From contig NZ_STFF01000002.1 of NCBI RefSeq assembly GCF_004834005.1, positions 930,001-994,000 on the forward strand: a stretch of 64,000 nucleotides of DNA. Reading direction: 5' to 3'. A program made the position numbers and the translations under genes. The notes beneath the pieces are model-generated. The model was given only the letters and a program-made list of their open reading frames with translations, made no database searches and was not told the origin of the DNA. Positions 37,444-46,009 of the stretch are shown piece by piece. Position 1 is the stretch's first letter. Each line of letters starts with the position of its first letter. The DNA comes from Niastella caeni (lineage in GTDB: Bacteria; Bacteroidota; Bacteroidia; Chitinophagales; Chitinophagaceae).

Positions 37444-38439
37444 ATGAGAAACAGCATAATATTACTAACGCTTTTTTTAAGCGTTCAAGCGGTGAAGGCG
37501 CAGGTAGATCCGCATTTTTCGCAATACTATGTCTATCCTGCCTGGCTGAACCCGGCCTTAACAGGAGCATTTGATGGCGATTACCGCATCTCTGGCATCT
37601 ATCGGTCGCAGTGGGGGAATATCAGTAGTCCTTTTACCACGCCGGGTGTGGCCGTTGATTTCACTACGAACAAGAATTCCAACTTCGGCGCCAGTGTGTT
37701 GAACCAAACGGCTGGCGATGGCGGTTATAATTATCTCACTGCCTATGCCAGTTATGCCTATAATGGGGTACGGTTCGGGCCGCAGGAAAATCATCGCGTG
37801 GTGATGGGGATGCAGATCGGGGTCATTCAACGGCGGTTCAACCGGTCGAAACTGACGTTTGGCGATCAGTGGAACCCGATCACCGGTTATAACCCGGGCG
37901 CTATTTCTGCAGAAGCGTTCAGTAAAACTTCTTCCACTTCATTTGATGCGGCTGCCGGTATTCTGTATTACGATGCTCAGCCGGGTAAAAGAATGAATTT
38001 ATTTGGCGGTTTTGCCGTATCGCACCTTACGCGGCCCGATGATAAATTCAGTGAGTCAGGTAAAGCCCGCCTGCCCATGCGATATACCGGTCATGCAGGT
38101 GTTAGAATAACGTTATCGGATGTTCTCAGTTTAACGCCTAATATCTTATACCTGAAGCAAGGTTCGGCAACGGAAAAAATGGTGGGCGCGTATGCCCGCT
38201 TAATAGCTGCCCCCGGCACCGATGTAATGCTTGGCGCTAATTACCGCTTTAAAGATGCCTTGTCTCCCTTTGTTGGCTTTGCTCATAAAAATATTGTGCT
38301 GGGTGTGAGCTATGATGTGAACACATCTACCCTCGGAAAGATGGCGAATGGCTCCAACAGCTTTGAAATATCATTGTCCTTTATTGGTAGAAGATCAGTA
38401 AAGACACCCGAAGTAGATTTTGTCTGTCCGCGCTTATAG
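37444..38439 (+). CDS. PorP/SprF family type IX secretion-associated protein (first copy)
   Basis: PorP/SprF proteins are outer-membrane beta-barrels. PorP works with the T9SS machinery, and SprF supports secretion or attachment of a specific type B substrate. The 331-residue protein has a signal peptide ending VKAQ. The family start is YVYPAWLNPALTGAFDGDY and the continuation is RSQWGNISSPFTTPG. The barrel ends with a terminal strand pattern (NSFEISLSFIGR). Its position right after two type B substrates, as SprF follows SprB in Flavobacterium, suggests it serves them. The next terminator lies 22 bp after the stop codon, so this gene may end the adhesin transcription unit. Confidence 0.92.
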   Translation: MRNSIILLTLFLSVQAVKAQVDPHFSQYYVYPAWLNPALTGAFDGDYRISGIYRSQWGNISSPFTTPGVAVDFTTNKNSNFGASVLNQTAGDGGYNYLTAYASYAYNGVRFGPQENHRVVMGMQIGVIQRRFNRSKLTFGDQWNPITGYNPGAISAEAFSKTSSTSFDAAAGILYYDAQPGKRMNLFGGFAVSHLTRPDDKFSESGKARLPMRYTGHAGVRITLSDVLSLTPNILYLKQGSATEKMVGAYARLIAAPGTDVMLGANYRFKDALSPFVGFAHKNIVLGVSYDVNTSTLGKMANGSNSFEISLSFIGRRSVKTPEVDFVCPRL

Positions 38440-38460
38440 TCATAGGTACACCAATGTCCG

Positions 38461-38488
38461 GCGGTTGGTTTCTACCAACCGCTTTTTT
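38461..38488 (+). terminator. strong Rho-independent terminator
   Basis: Perfect 9-bp stem GCGGTTGGT / ACCAACCGC (38461-38469, 38474-38482) with loop TTCT and six T residues follows the first PorP/SprF gene by 21 bp. It separates the two adhesin genes and this PorP from the PorE-like gene. Confidence 0.88.
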
Positions 38489-38610
38489 CCCTTCGACTTT
38501 TCGGCTTCGCTCAAAGCGAGCCCGCTCAGGAACAATACCCTGTCAATATATACAAGAGCGATTGCTGCCTATGAAAACCATGGTAAGAGGTACGTAATAA
38601 AAACTAACAC

Positions 38611-40611
38611 ATGAAAAAGTTATTAGCCACCGGAATTATTGGTTGTAGTATGTTAGCTGCCAATGCACAGTTTACATACGATTATTTGCGGGCAGCGGAT
38701 AATTATTATAAAAAAGCAGATTATTATTCTGCCGCCCAGTATTATGAAAAATATTTAGGCACTGCCAGTCAAAAAATTAAGACGACTGAATATAGCCCCT
38801 ATACGGTACCTAATTCGGCGAAGAAGAAAGATGTTCCGGTAAGCAGCCGGCAGTTGGCGGTTTACCGCGTGGCAGAAAGTTACCGGTTGTTGCACGACCA
38901 TGCCAAAGCGGCCACGTATTACGGTCAGGCGGTTGATGCGAATAGTGGCGAATTTCCACTGGCCCGCTATTATTATGCTTTAGAATTGCGTGCGCTGGCA
39001 AATTATGAGCAGTCAGAAAAGGAATTCAATCGTTTCCTCGATGAACATAGGTCCGATGATCAGTATGGCGAATCGGCGAAGAAGGAATTGATGAGCCTGC
39101 GGTTCATTCAAACCCAATTAAAAAAGAAAGACCTGAAACTGTACAGTGTGCAAAAGGCCGGCACTCCGTTAAATACGGAAGGCGCTAATTATGCACCCGT
39201 ATGGTTGAACGAGAATACCTTGTTGTTTACCTCTACCCGTGTTGATAGTACTTCTGGCAGGAACCAGTCGCACATTAACCGGGTGTATACTACGCCGGTA
39301 ACGGATGGTTTAACCGGTGAAGTGAAACTGTTGCCATTACCACAGGCGAATGCCATGCACCAGGGCGTAGTAAGTCTTACGCCTGATGGGAATACGTTGT
39401 TCCTGACCCGGTGGATGATCGTGGGTGGTAAAAAAGTGTCTGGCATTTACAGCAGTCGTAAAAACGGTAATGGCTGGAGCGAACCGGTGTTGCTGGATAG
39501 CTTCATTAATGCCACTGGTTTTAGTGCACAACAGCCTTTTGTGATGCCCGGCGGGAATTACCTCTTGTATGCAAGCGACAAAAACGGCGGTTATGGTGGG
39601 TTTGATCTGTGGTATGCCGAACTGGATGAAAGTGGTAAACCGGTGCGTACAGCCAATTTGGGCGATGTGATCAATACCGCTTATGATGAGCAGGCGCCGT
39701 ATTATCATGCCCCTTCTTCCTCCCTTGTTTTTTCCGGCAACGGAAGAGTAGGGATGGGCGGCTATGATTTTTTCTATAGCAAAGGCTCAATGGATGCCTG
39801 GGCGGCGCCGGTAAACTTTGGCTACCCGGTAAATTCGGTTAAAGATGATATTTATTTCGTAAGCAAAGGCGGAGTGAAGAATGTGCTGGAAGATGTCTGG
39901 CTTAGCTCTGACCGCGAGGCCACCTGCTGCCTGGAACTGTTCTATTTAAAAAAGGTAATACCTAAAAAGCAGGTGAGCGGACAAGTAGTGTCTTGCGAGG
40001 ATAAACTGCCGTTGTCGGGTGTTGCTATAAAGATCATAGATACTATTCAAAATAAAGTAGTGTATACGCAGACCACTGCGGTTGATGGAAATTATTCCTT
40101 TACGCTGGATGAGTTTCAACCGTTGAAGGCTGTGGCTTCTGTAAGTGGCTACAGCGATGGCTCGCTGCCGTTCTATGCGCCGCTGGATGAAGAAGCAGAA
40201 CAGTTGACCAACCCGGCTATTTGCCTGGTGAAAGATGTACCGCCGGTTGATGAAGTGATCGTGTTGGATAATGTGTATTATGATTTCGATAAAGCTACCC
40301 TCAAAAAAGAATCGCATGCTTCGCTTGATAAACTGGTAGCCATGATGACCGCTCATCCGGAGGTTGTTATTGAGCTCAGCGCCCATACTGATAATAAAGG
40401 GAATGATGCATACAATCAACGCCTGTCTGAAGCAAGGGCCCAGGCTTGCGTAGCATACCTGATCAGCAAGGGCATCGATAAGGACCGCCTGCAGGCAAAA
40501 GGATATGGTTCAACACAGCCTATTGCTCCGAACTCTAATGATGATGGCAGCGATAATCCAGAAGGAAGGCAGCAGAATAGAAGGACGGAGTTTAAGGTAT
40601 TAGGGAAATAG
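38611..40611 (+). CDS. PorE-like protein: TPR, beta-propeller, CarboxypepD_reg and OmpA domains
   Basis: The 666-residue protein has a signal peptide (residues 1-20, MLAANAQ). It has TPR-type helices (about 25-165, YYKKADYYSAAQYYEKYLG), then WD40/PD40-like propeller strands (about 185-440, YAPVWLNENTLLFTSTR, GGNYLLYASDKNGGYGGFDLW). A carboxypeptidase-regulatory-like domain (about 453-535) and an OmpA peptidoglycan-binding domain (about 550-666, YYDFDKATLKKESHASLDKL, ELSAHTDNKGNDAYN, NRRTEF) follow. This exact order is that of PorE, the T9SS component that ties the machinery to peptidoglycan. It lies between two PorP/SprF genes. I would not name it porE without comparison, because Bacteroidota often carry several paralogues. 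Confidence 0.88.
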   Translation: MKKLLATGIIGCSMLAANAQFTYDYLRAADNYYKKADYYSAAQYYEKYLGTASQKIKTTEYSPYTVPNSAKKKDVPVSSRQLAVYRVAESYRLLHDHAKAATYYGQAVDANSGEFPLARYYYALELRALANYEQSEKEFNRFLDEHRSDDQYGESAKKELMSLRFIQTQLKKKDLKLYSVQKAGTPLNTEGANYAPVWLNENTLLFTSTRVDSTSGRNQSHINRVYTTPVTDGLTGEVKLLPLPQANAMHQGVVSLTPDGNTLFLTRWMIVGGKKVSGIYSSRKNGNGWSEPVLLDSFINATGFSAQQPFVMPGGNYLLYASDKNGGYGGFDLWYAELDESGKPVRTANLGDVINTAYDEQAPYYHAPSSSLVFSGNGRVGMGGYDFFYSKGSMDAWAAPVNFGYPVNSVKDDIYFVSKGGVKNVLEDVWLSSDREATCCLELFYLKKVIPKKQVSGQVVSCEDKLPLSGVAIKIIDTIQNKVVYTQTTAVDGNYSFTLDEFQPLKAVASVSGYSDGSLPFYAPLDEEAEQLTNPAICLVKDVPPVDEVIVLDNVYYDFDKATLKKESHASLDKLVAMMTAHPEVVIELSAHTDNKGNDAYNQRLSEARAQACVAYLISKGIDKDRLQAKGYGSTQPIAPNSNDDGSDNPEGRQQNRRTEFKVLGK

Positions 40612-40734
40612 CAAGTCGCTAGTAGCGAGTGGGGAAAAGCGGGGATAGGGTGGTAGGTATATCAGGAACTTTGAATAAAGGCCCTACTAACCATTTACTA
40701 CTAGCTACCAGCCGGTATAATAAAAACGTAGCAC

Positions 40735-41754
40735 ATGAAAAAGTTATTATTCAGTTGTTTGTTCGCAATTGTAAGCATACAAACTCAGGCACAACAAAAA
40801 CCGCACTACACCCAATATATCCTCAATCAGTATATCATAAATCCGGCGCTGACGGGTATTGAAAATTATACTGATATTAAAGCCAGTCACCGGCATCAGT
40901 GGGCAGGTGTGCAGGATGCGCCGGTTACCACGTATGTAACCCTTCATACGCCCATCAATAAAAAAGATTTTCGCACCACAGCGACCTCTTTTGAGATGCC
41001 GGGCGAAAATCCGCGCGGTAAGCGGTATTGGGAAGAATACACGGCTGCCGAACCGCATCATGGTGTTGGGTTGCAGGTGATCAATGACCGCACCGGTCCG
41101 TTGAATTATTTCTCTGCTTACGGCACCTATGCCTATCATATAGGCATCAGTGTAAGAACTACGCTGGCGGCCGGTTTTGGCGCCGGGTTCACCAGTATCA
41201 GCTTAAATAGCAGTAAACTCGATTTTGGCAATGTGCAGGTTGATCCCGCAGTATATAATAATGGCATGATCAATACCATGAAGCCCGATTTTATGGCCGG
41301 TGTATACCTGTATTCAGCCGATTATTTTGTGGGGCTTTCTGCACAACAGATCATTCCGCAGAAAGTGAGCTTTTCAGACAATGCGGTGAAAACAACCAAT
41401 GGCAAAATGGTGCCGCATTTGTTTGCCACTGCCGGGTATCGCTTTTTATTGGGAGAAGATTTCAACCTGATCCCTTCGGTGATGGTAAAATATGTGCAAC
41501 CGATGCCCATCCAGTTCGATGTGAATGCGAAGCTGCAATACCTCGATGTAGCGTGGTTTGGGGCAGGTTACCGGTTTAATGATGGCTTCGCCGGGATGGT
41601 TGGCCTGAATATCGGTCACAAATTCAACATCGGGTACTCTTACGACTATACCACTTCCGGTTTAAACATAGTGAGTAAAGGCTCACACGAAATAATGGTG
41701 GGCTTTCTACTCGGAAATAAATACGATGATGGCTGCCCGAAGAATGTATGGTGA
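40735..41754 (+). CDS. PorP/SprF family type IX secretion-associated protein (second copy)
   Basis: This 339-residue outer-membrane protein has a signal peptide ending IQTQAQ and the family start TQYILNQYIINPALTGIENY followed by HRHQWAGVQDAPVTTY. It differs clearly from the first copy (longer early loop, MPGENPRGKRYWEEY), so it is not a recent duplicate. It follows the PorE-like gene by 123 bp, the arrangement of PorP-PorE partner pairs. The two may form a T9SS-linked outer-membrane complex for the type B proteins upstream. Confidence 0.92.
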   Translation: MKKLLFSCLFAIVSIQTQAQQKPHYTQYILNQYIINPALTGIENYTDIKASHRHQWAGVQDAPVTTYVTLHTPINKKDFRTTATSFEMPGENPRGKRYWEEYTAAEPHHGVGLQVINDRTGPLNYFSAYGTYAYHIGISVRTTLAAGFGAGFTSISLNSSKLDFGNVQVDPAVYNNGMINTMKPDFMAGVYLYSADYFVGLSAQQIIPQKVSFSDNAVKTTNGKMVPHLFATAGYRFLLGEDFNLIPSVMVKYVQPMPIQFDVNAKLQYLDVAWFGAGYRFNDGFAGMVGLNIGHKFNIGYSYDYTTSGLNIVSKGSHEIMVGFLLGNKYDDGCPKNVW

Positions 41755-41820
41755 GGGAACGTGAAACGGCATACGTGAAATCGGGCCCGACAGCTATCGG
41801 GGCGGCAATTTCTGTAACCT

Positions 41821-41878
41821 GCAACTTGTAACTCCTGTCAACCGGTACCCGGTAACTGGTAACAGGCAACTAGTTTAT
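41821..41878. repeat. degenerate heptamer run (TGTAACC, TGCAACT, TGTAACT ... GGTAACT, GGTAACA)
   Basis: After the second PorP gene the gap reads in 7-bp words related to AACCTGC. It then holds CCGGTACCCGGTAACTGGTA, which matches the right arm of the inverted-heptamer elements at 20.6 and 48.4 kb. Only one arm is present here. Confidence 0.65.
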
Positions 41879-41907
41879 TCATCAAATACAAAATAAAAAC
41901 CAAGAAC

Positions 41908-42477
41908 ATGAAACGCACAAATCAAATTAGCCTGCGCCTTATCTTTTATTACATGCTGGCTATTGCATTAACGGTTACTGCCTGCAAAAAAGGGGATACT
42001 GGCCCGCAAGGAGAGAAAGGCGACAAAGGCGAAAAGGGTGACAAGGGCGACAAAGGCGACAAGGGTGAAACCGGGTCCGCCAATGTACAGTATTCGCCCT
42101 GGTTAGATCTTGCTTTTGCGCAGGATGCTACCAGCGGTGTTTTCTTTACGCAGATCACTGAGCCAAAGGTTACCGATAATTTATTGTCGAACGGGGAAAT
42201 AAAAGTGTATATCAACTTTGGTACTGCCGCTAATAAAGTAATAACACCGTTACCATTCCGGGAAGGCAATGCCCAGATCACGCCTTTTTATGCAGTAGGC
42301 ACTATTGAGCTGGATGCCAATGTAAATGCTTCTACGGGTACCGATCAGGCCACCGGCGCTAAATTCCGCCAGTACCGGTACATCCTTATTCCGGGTGGCG
42401 CCACCGTGCGTATGGGCAAACAGGTTGACTGGAATAATTATGAAGAAGTTAAAGCATATCTCGGGTTAAAGGACTAA
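41908..42477 (+). CDS. collagen-like lipoprotein
   Basis: The 189-residue protein has a lipoprotein signal (ALTVTAC, Cys26). It then has nine uninterrupted Gly-X-Y triplets (starting GDTGPQGEKGDKGEKG, about residues 29-55), rich in Lys/Asp at X and Y. Such charged triplets can form stable triple helices. The remaining 130 residues are a beta-rich head domain (VYINFGTAANKVITPLP, KFRQYRYILIPGGA) without a named family. It probably trimerises at the cell surface. It lies after the PorP/PorE-like genes but has its own leader, and a strong terminator follows. Confidence 0.8.
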   Translation: MKRTNQISLRLIFYYMLAIALTVTACKKGDTGPQGEKGDKGEKGDKGDKGDKGETGSANVQYSPWLDLAFAQDATSGVFFTQITEPKVTDNLLSNGEIKVYINFGTAANKVITPLPFREGNAQITPFYAVGTIELDANVNASTGTDQATGAKFRQYRYILIPGGATVRMGKQVDWNNYEEVKAYLGLKD

Positions 42478-42592
42478 TGATCTTTTACCGTGCTACGGTT
42501 TGGAACCCTGGCACGGTTAATAGTCATAACGTAACCACGCTACCGCATTTAAATTGGTATGGGCAGTGCTTTTTCTCGTGCGTTACGTTTGG

Positions 42593-42616
42593 CCCCGGCG
42601 AACAGCCGGGGTTTTT
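42593..42616 (+). terminator. strong Rho-independent terminator
   Basis: Perfect 7-bp GC stem CCCCGGC / GCCGGGG (42593-42599, 42605-42611), loop GAACA, followed by TTTTTG. It ends the collagen-like lipoprotein transcript. A weaker stem, CCGTGC/GCACGG, lies just upstream (about 42489-42518). Confidence 0.88.
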
Positions 42617-42697
42617 GTATTTTAAAGAGTATTCGTTATCCCGCTAGGTAGTTATATTTATTGTTGCTATAAGCCGTTCATACTGTATCATTATCCA

Positions 42698-43315
42698 ATG
42701 TTCCATCCCGTTATCTGGTATGAACCAGAACTTATGAGTAACTCCTTATTTAAAAAAATCAATATCTTCCTCAAGGTCAATGAACAAACCATCGATGGCT
42801 ACTTCAATGCCAATGACCCGGCGCCTATTTATAAAAGGCAATTGAGCCAGGAGTTTGAGGAGTATATTATGAACTATGCGCCCAGCATAAAAAGATATTC
42901 AACCGTTACCTATAAATTGAACTGTGTAAGTGAATCTGATAAAGAATATATAGAACCGTTGGTGCATGCCATTCGCCGGCATTTTTCATTAAAAAAATCC
43001 ATTAAAGAGGCGGAGTTTAAAAAATTTAAAAAGCGCAACTGGATGCTCCTGGCATTTAGTCTCATTGTTGTTATGTTCTTTCAGGGGGTAATGCCGGTCT
43101 TGTTTAATGAGGAGCATCGCATACATTCTGCCTTTAGCAACGCATTGGATGTATTTAGCTGGGTAATACTTTGGAAGCCTATTGAAAAACTCATCTTTTA
43201 CTGGAACCCTTTCTTAAAAGAGATCTCCATTTTCGATAAGCTCATCAATGCGCCCATCATAATCGTAGGTGAGAAAAAGAAAATGGAACCGGAACCGGTG
43301 GAGCATGCTGCATGA
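42698..43315 (+). CDS. unknown protein with one or two membrane segments, first of a two-gene unit
   Basis: The 205-residue protein has a charged, helical N-terminal half (LNCVSESDKEYIEPLVHAI, then KKSIKEAEFKKFKKRNW). A clear membrane helix follows (about 115-133, WMLLAFSLIVVMFFQGVMP), and a weaker hydrophobic segment near 150-170. No family is recognised. The start could be 42698 or the ATG at 42734. Its stop codon overlaps the next gene's ATG (ATGA, 43312-43315), so the two are translationally coupled. The partner is an outer-membrane beta-barrel-like protein, which hints at an envelope-spanning pair; this is inference. Confidence 0.75.
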   Translation: MFHPVIWYEPELMSNSLFKKINIFLKVNEQTIDGYFNANDPAPIYKRQLSQEFEEYIMNYAPSIKRYSTVTYKLNCVSESDKEYIEPLVHAIRRHFSLKKSIKEAEFKKFKKRNWMLLAFSLIVVMFFQGVMPVLFNEEHRIHSAFSNALDVFSWVILWKPIEKLIFYWNPFLKEISIFDKLINAPIIIVGEKKKMEPEPVEHAA

Positions 43316-43998
43316 TAAAGCTTCCTTCCATATTGCTTCTCTTCCTGGCGTTCATGAGCCGGCCTGGCTTTAGTCAGTCAGCCGTCATGTTAGAACAATA
43401 TCACCTGGTAAACAGCGGTCAGCCCTATTTATATATGCCGGTTATGCATTACCAGCATTCGAAGAACTGGTATGCAGAAGCGCGCTACAATTATGAAGAT
43501 GCAGAAACCTTTTCGCTCTACCTGGGCCGCACCTTTTCGGTTCAAAAAAGGGACTTTAACTTTTCCTTCGTGCCCATGCTGGGCGGATCGCTGGGGCGGT
43601 TCAAGGGTGTGTCAACCGGGTTGAACATTGATATGGAGCTCAATAAATTCTTCTTTTCTTCCCAATCACAATATTCACGGTCAACCGCCGTCTATGGCGA
43701 TTACTTCGTGTATAACTGGTCTGAGGTGGGGTATCAAAGCCTGAAATGGTTTTACGCAGGTGTGTCTGTTCAACATACGCACGACCGGGTGATCGGCAAT
43801 GAGCTGCAACCCGGGGTAATGATCGGCTTTACCTTTAACAGATTCACCATTCCGGTGTATACATTCGAGCCGTTTAACAGTGGAAGGAACTTTATCGTTG
43901 GTGTTACCATGGAATGGACCCGCAAAAAGAAAAAACAGCCTGCATATCCTGTAGTAAAAGGCGATCCGCCGCCTGCTGTCAGCAATGCTGCCTATTAA
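43312..43998 (+). CDS. predicted outer-membrane beta-barrel protein, unknown
   Basis: The 228-residue protein has a signal peptide (residues 1-22, FMSRPGFSQ). Alternating amphipathic strands rich in aromatic residues follow (NWYAEARYNYEDAETFSLYL, FSSQSQYSRSTAVYGDYFVY, WFYAGVSVQHTHDR, NFIVGVTMEW), typical of 8- to 10-stranded outer-membrane barrels. The C-terminus is a basic, Pro-rich tail (KKKKQPAYPVVKGDPPP) after the last aromatic strand, which is unusual for a barrel. It is coupled to the upstream membrane protein by a 4-bp overlap. No specific family is recognised. Confidence 0.75.
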   Translation: MIKLPSILLLFLAFMSRPGFSQSAVMLEQYHLVNSGQPYLYMPVMHYQHSKNWYAEARYNYEDAETFSLYLGRTFSVQKRDFNFSFVPMLGGSLGRFKGVSTGLNIDMELNKFFFSSQSQYSRSTAVYGDYFVYNWSEVGYQSLKWFYAGVSVQHTHDRVIGNELQPGVMIGFTFNRFTIPVYTFEPFNSGRNFIVGVTMEWTRKKKKQPAYPVVKGDPPPAVSNAAY

Positions 43999-44167
43999 GC
44001 CTGTAAGTTAGTTTGGATAAGCATTTTTACTTAGTGTTGTTTTAGGAAACCAGTAATTCTATTTTTCGAAACAATTAGAAGCGAAATAGCAGGTGATAGA
44101 CTCCGTTATTTTGTGGTTATAAACCATTAATTGAAATCTGATTGTCTGATGTCCTAAAGATAACCGT

Positions 44168-45952
44168 ATGAAACAACGCTTTACTTTTCTCTTTGCAACC
44201 TTGTTTGCCGTATATGCAAATGCCCAGGTGAAAATCGGAGATAACCCGAACACCATAAATGCCAACTCCCTGTTAGAGCTGGAGAGCACCAATAAAGGAT
44301 TTTTACCACCCCGTGTAGCATTGAACAGTACCGCTTCCATAGCGCCCTTAACCGGCACCGTAACCGCCGGGATGATGGTATACAGTTCAGGCGGTACATT
44401 GGCCGATGGGTATTATTACTGGAATGGCACCGCCTGGCGGCTGCTTGAAACCAGCGAACTGAACACTGTGGCCAAATCAGCTACCACTACATTGACCAAA
44501 ACAGAAACATTTGTTTTAGCCAGCAATGATATCACTCTTACGTTGCCTGCCATTACAGCTTCTGATAACGGATTAAGTATTACCGTTAAGAACGTAGGTT
44601 CGCATACCCACCTGGTTACGGTTGATGGGGATGGCGCCGCTACTATCGATGGCGATACGATCAGTACGTTAACGCGTTACATTGGACAAACGTTTGTTGC
44701 CAATGGCGGTAATTGGGTGATAAAGAATAAAGAAAAGAGACCTGCACACCTGCTTGATGTAAATGTGCATAGCAGCTGGACCACCTTGCAGGAAGTGGTT
44801 GAATTCCTGGATGCCCATATGACTGCGCCTACAGTAGTACGGTTAGATGAAGAATCATACAGCGTAGCCTCTACGCTGGTGATCGACCTGGATTACCCGG
44901 TTACTTTTCAGGGACCATCATATGGCCATTCTACCATAGCGGCAGCCAGCGGTTTGGCCGGTAATCCGATGTTCCGTTGTGTGTCGGACTGTTATTTCAA
45001 AATGCTGCAATTCAATGCCACTACTTTAAGTGGTTATGGAACATCTGCAAACGAAGATGCCATCCATTTTGCAGGCAGCGGCACTTATAATGAAATTAAA
45101 GATTGCACGTTTGACCGTTTTTATAACACCATTTACGATTCAAGCAATGCCGAGATCTGGGTATTTGAAACAGATATTTCCAATGCACGCCGAAGTGGTA
45201 TCATGGTGCATGGCAACGCATCGGGCGTAATTGTAAAAGTTGCTGAAACAGATTTTATTGCTTGTGCAAGAGGTATCAACCTCGATAAGGCTACCAATGC
45301 CACCATCCAGTTGGCTTCCGGAGGATATTATAATGCCACCGCCACCGATACGGCTATTGTATACAACCCCTCAACCTTCACTGGTTTTGCCAGCATTTCC
45401 ATTACCAATAATTCCTGGAACAACACCGGGAAATACATTGAAGGATTCGATTTTACCCGTACCGATGGCCGGGATGCCAATGCGATCCTGGAAGGCAATG
45501 CCGGTATGGGTGATAAGAAACCATACGCATACCTTACTGTATTGAACAATACAACCAATACGGTTGCTATATCACCCGCCAACGCATGGGCAAAAGCGAA
45601 CTGGGGCACTAATACCAGTTCCACCACCTGTAAATGGACGATCGTTAACAACAAGATCACCTTTCAGCCTACAAACAAACGGAATGGCTGGTTCACGATC
45701 ACCGGTAATTTGTCGGTTGATGGCTCCAACCGGGTGATCTCCATTGGTATAGTGAAGAACGGGGTAAGTACAACCCGATTTGGGGAAACCACTATCCGTA
45801 CCAATACAGCTAACCAACCATATCCTTTTGCCTTTGTGGTGTATTTAGAAAATATTTCTCCTGCCGATTATTTTGAAGTGTATGTTTCATCCAACACCAA
45901 TAACGACGTAATTAAAATACAGGATATTCAATGGTTGGCAAATGCGCAATAA
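44168..45952 (+). CDS. exported beta-helix protein with C-terminal jelly-roll-like domain
   Basis: The 594-residue protein has a signal peptide (ending VYANAQ). An N-terminal segment common in Bacteroidota fibre-like proteins follows (LLELESTNKGFLPPRVALN ... YYWNGTAWRLL). The central part is a parallel beta-helix (about 200-440: HFAGSGTYNEIKDCTFDRFY, ISNARRSGIMVHGNASGVI). The final 130 residues look like a C1q/TNF-type jelly roll (GWFTITGNLSVDG, ISIGIVKNGVSTTRFG, YFEVYVSS), a fold used as a trimeric fibre tip. No T9SS sorting domain is visible, so the export route after the inner membrane is unclear. A role as a surface or phage-fibre-like binding protein is inference. Confidence 0.75.
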   Translation: MKQRFTFLFATLFAVYANAQVKIGDNPNTINANSLLELESTNKGFLPPRVALNSTASIAPLTGTVTAGMMVYSSGGTLADGYYYWNGTAWRLLETSELNTVAKSATTTLTKTETFVLASNDITLTLPAITASDNGLSITVKNVGSHTHLVTVDGDGAATIDGDTISTLTRYIGQTFVANGGNWVIKNKEKRPAHLLDVNVHSSWTTLQEVVEFLDAHMTAPTVVRLDEESYSVASTLVIDLDYPVTFQGPSYGHSTIAAASGLAGNPMFRCVSDCYFKMLQFNATTLSGYGTSANEDAIHFAGSGTYNEIKDCTFDRFYNTIYDSSNAEIWVFETDISNARRSGIMVHGNASGVIVKVAETDFIACARGINLDKATNATIQLASGGYYNATATDTAIVYNPSTFTGFASISITNNSWNNTGKYIEGFDFTRTDGRDANAILEGNAGMGDKKPYAYLTVLNNTTNTVAISPANAWAKANWGTNTSSTTCKWTIVNNKITFQPTNKRNGWFTITGNLSVDGSNRVISIGIVKNGVSTTRFGETTIRTNTANQPYPFAFVVYLENISPADYFEVYVSSNTNNDVIKIQDIQWLANAQ

Positions 45953-46009
45953 TACCGCATCTGTTACCATTCCAAACAATTGTTTTAACCATTGAATAAA
46001 GTCGATACT

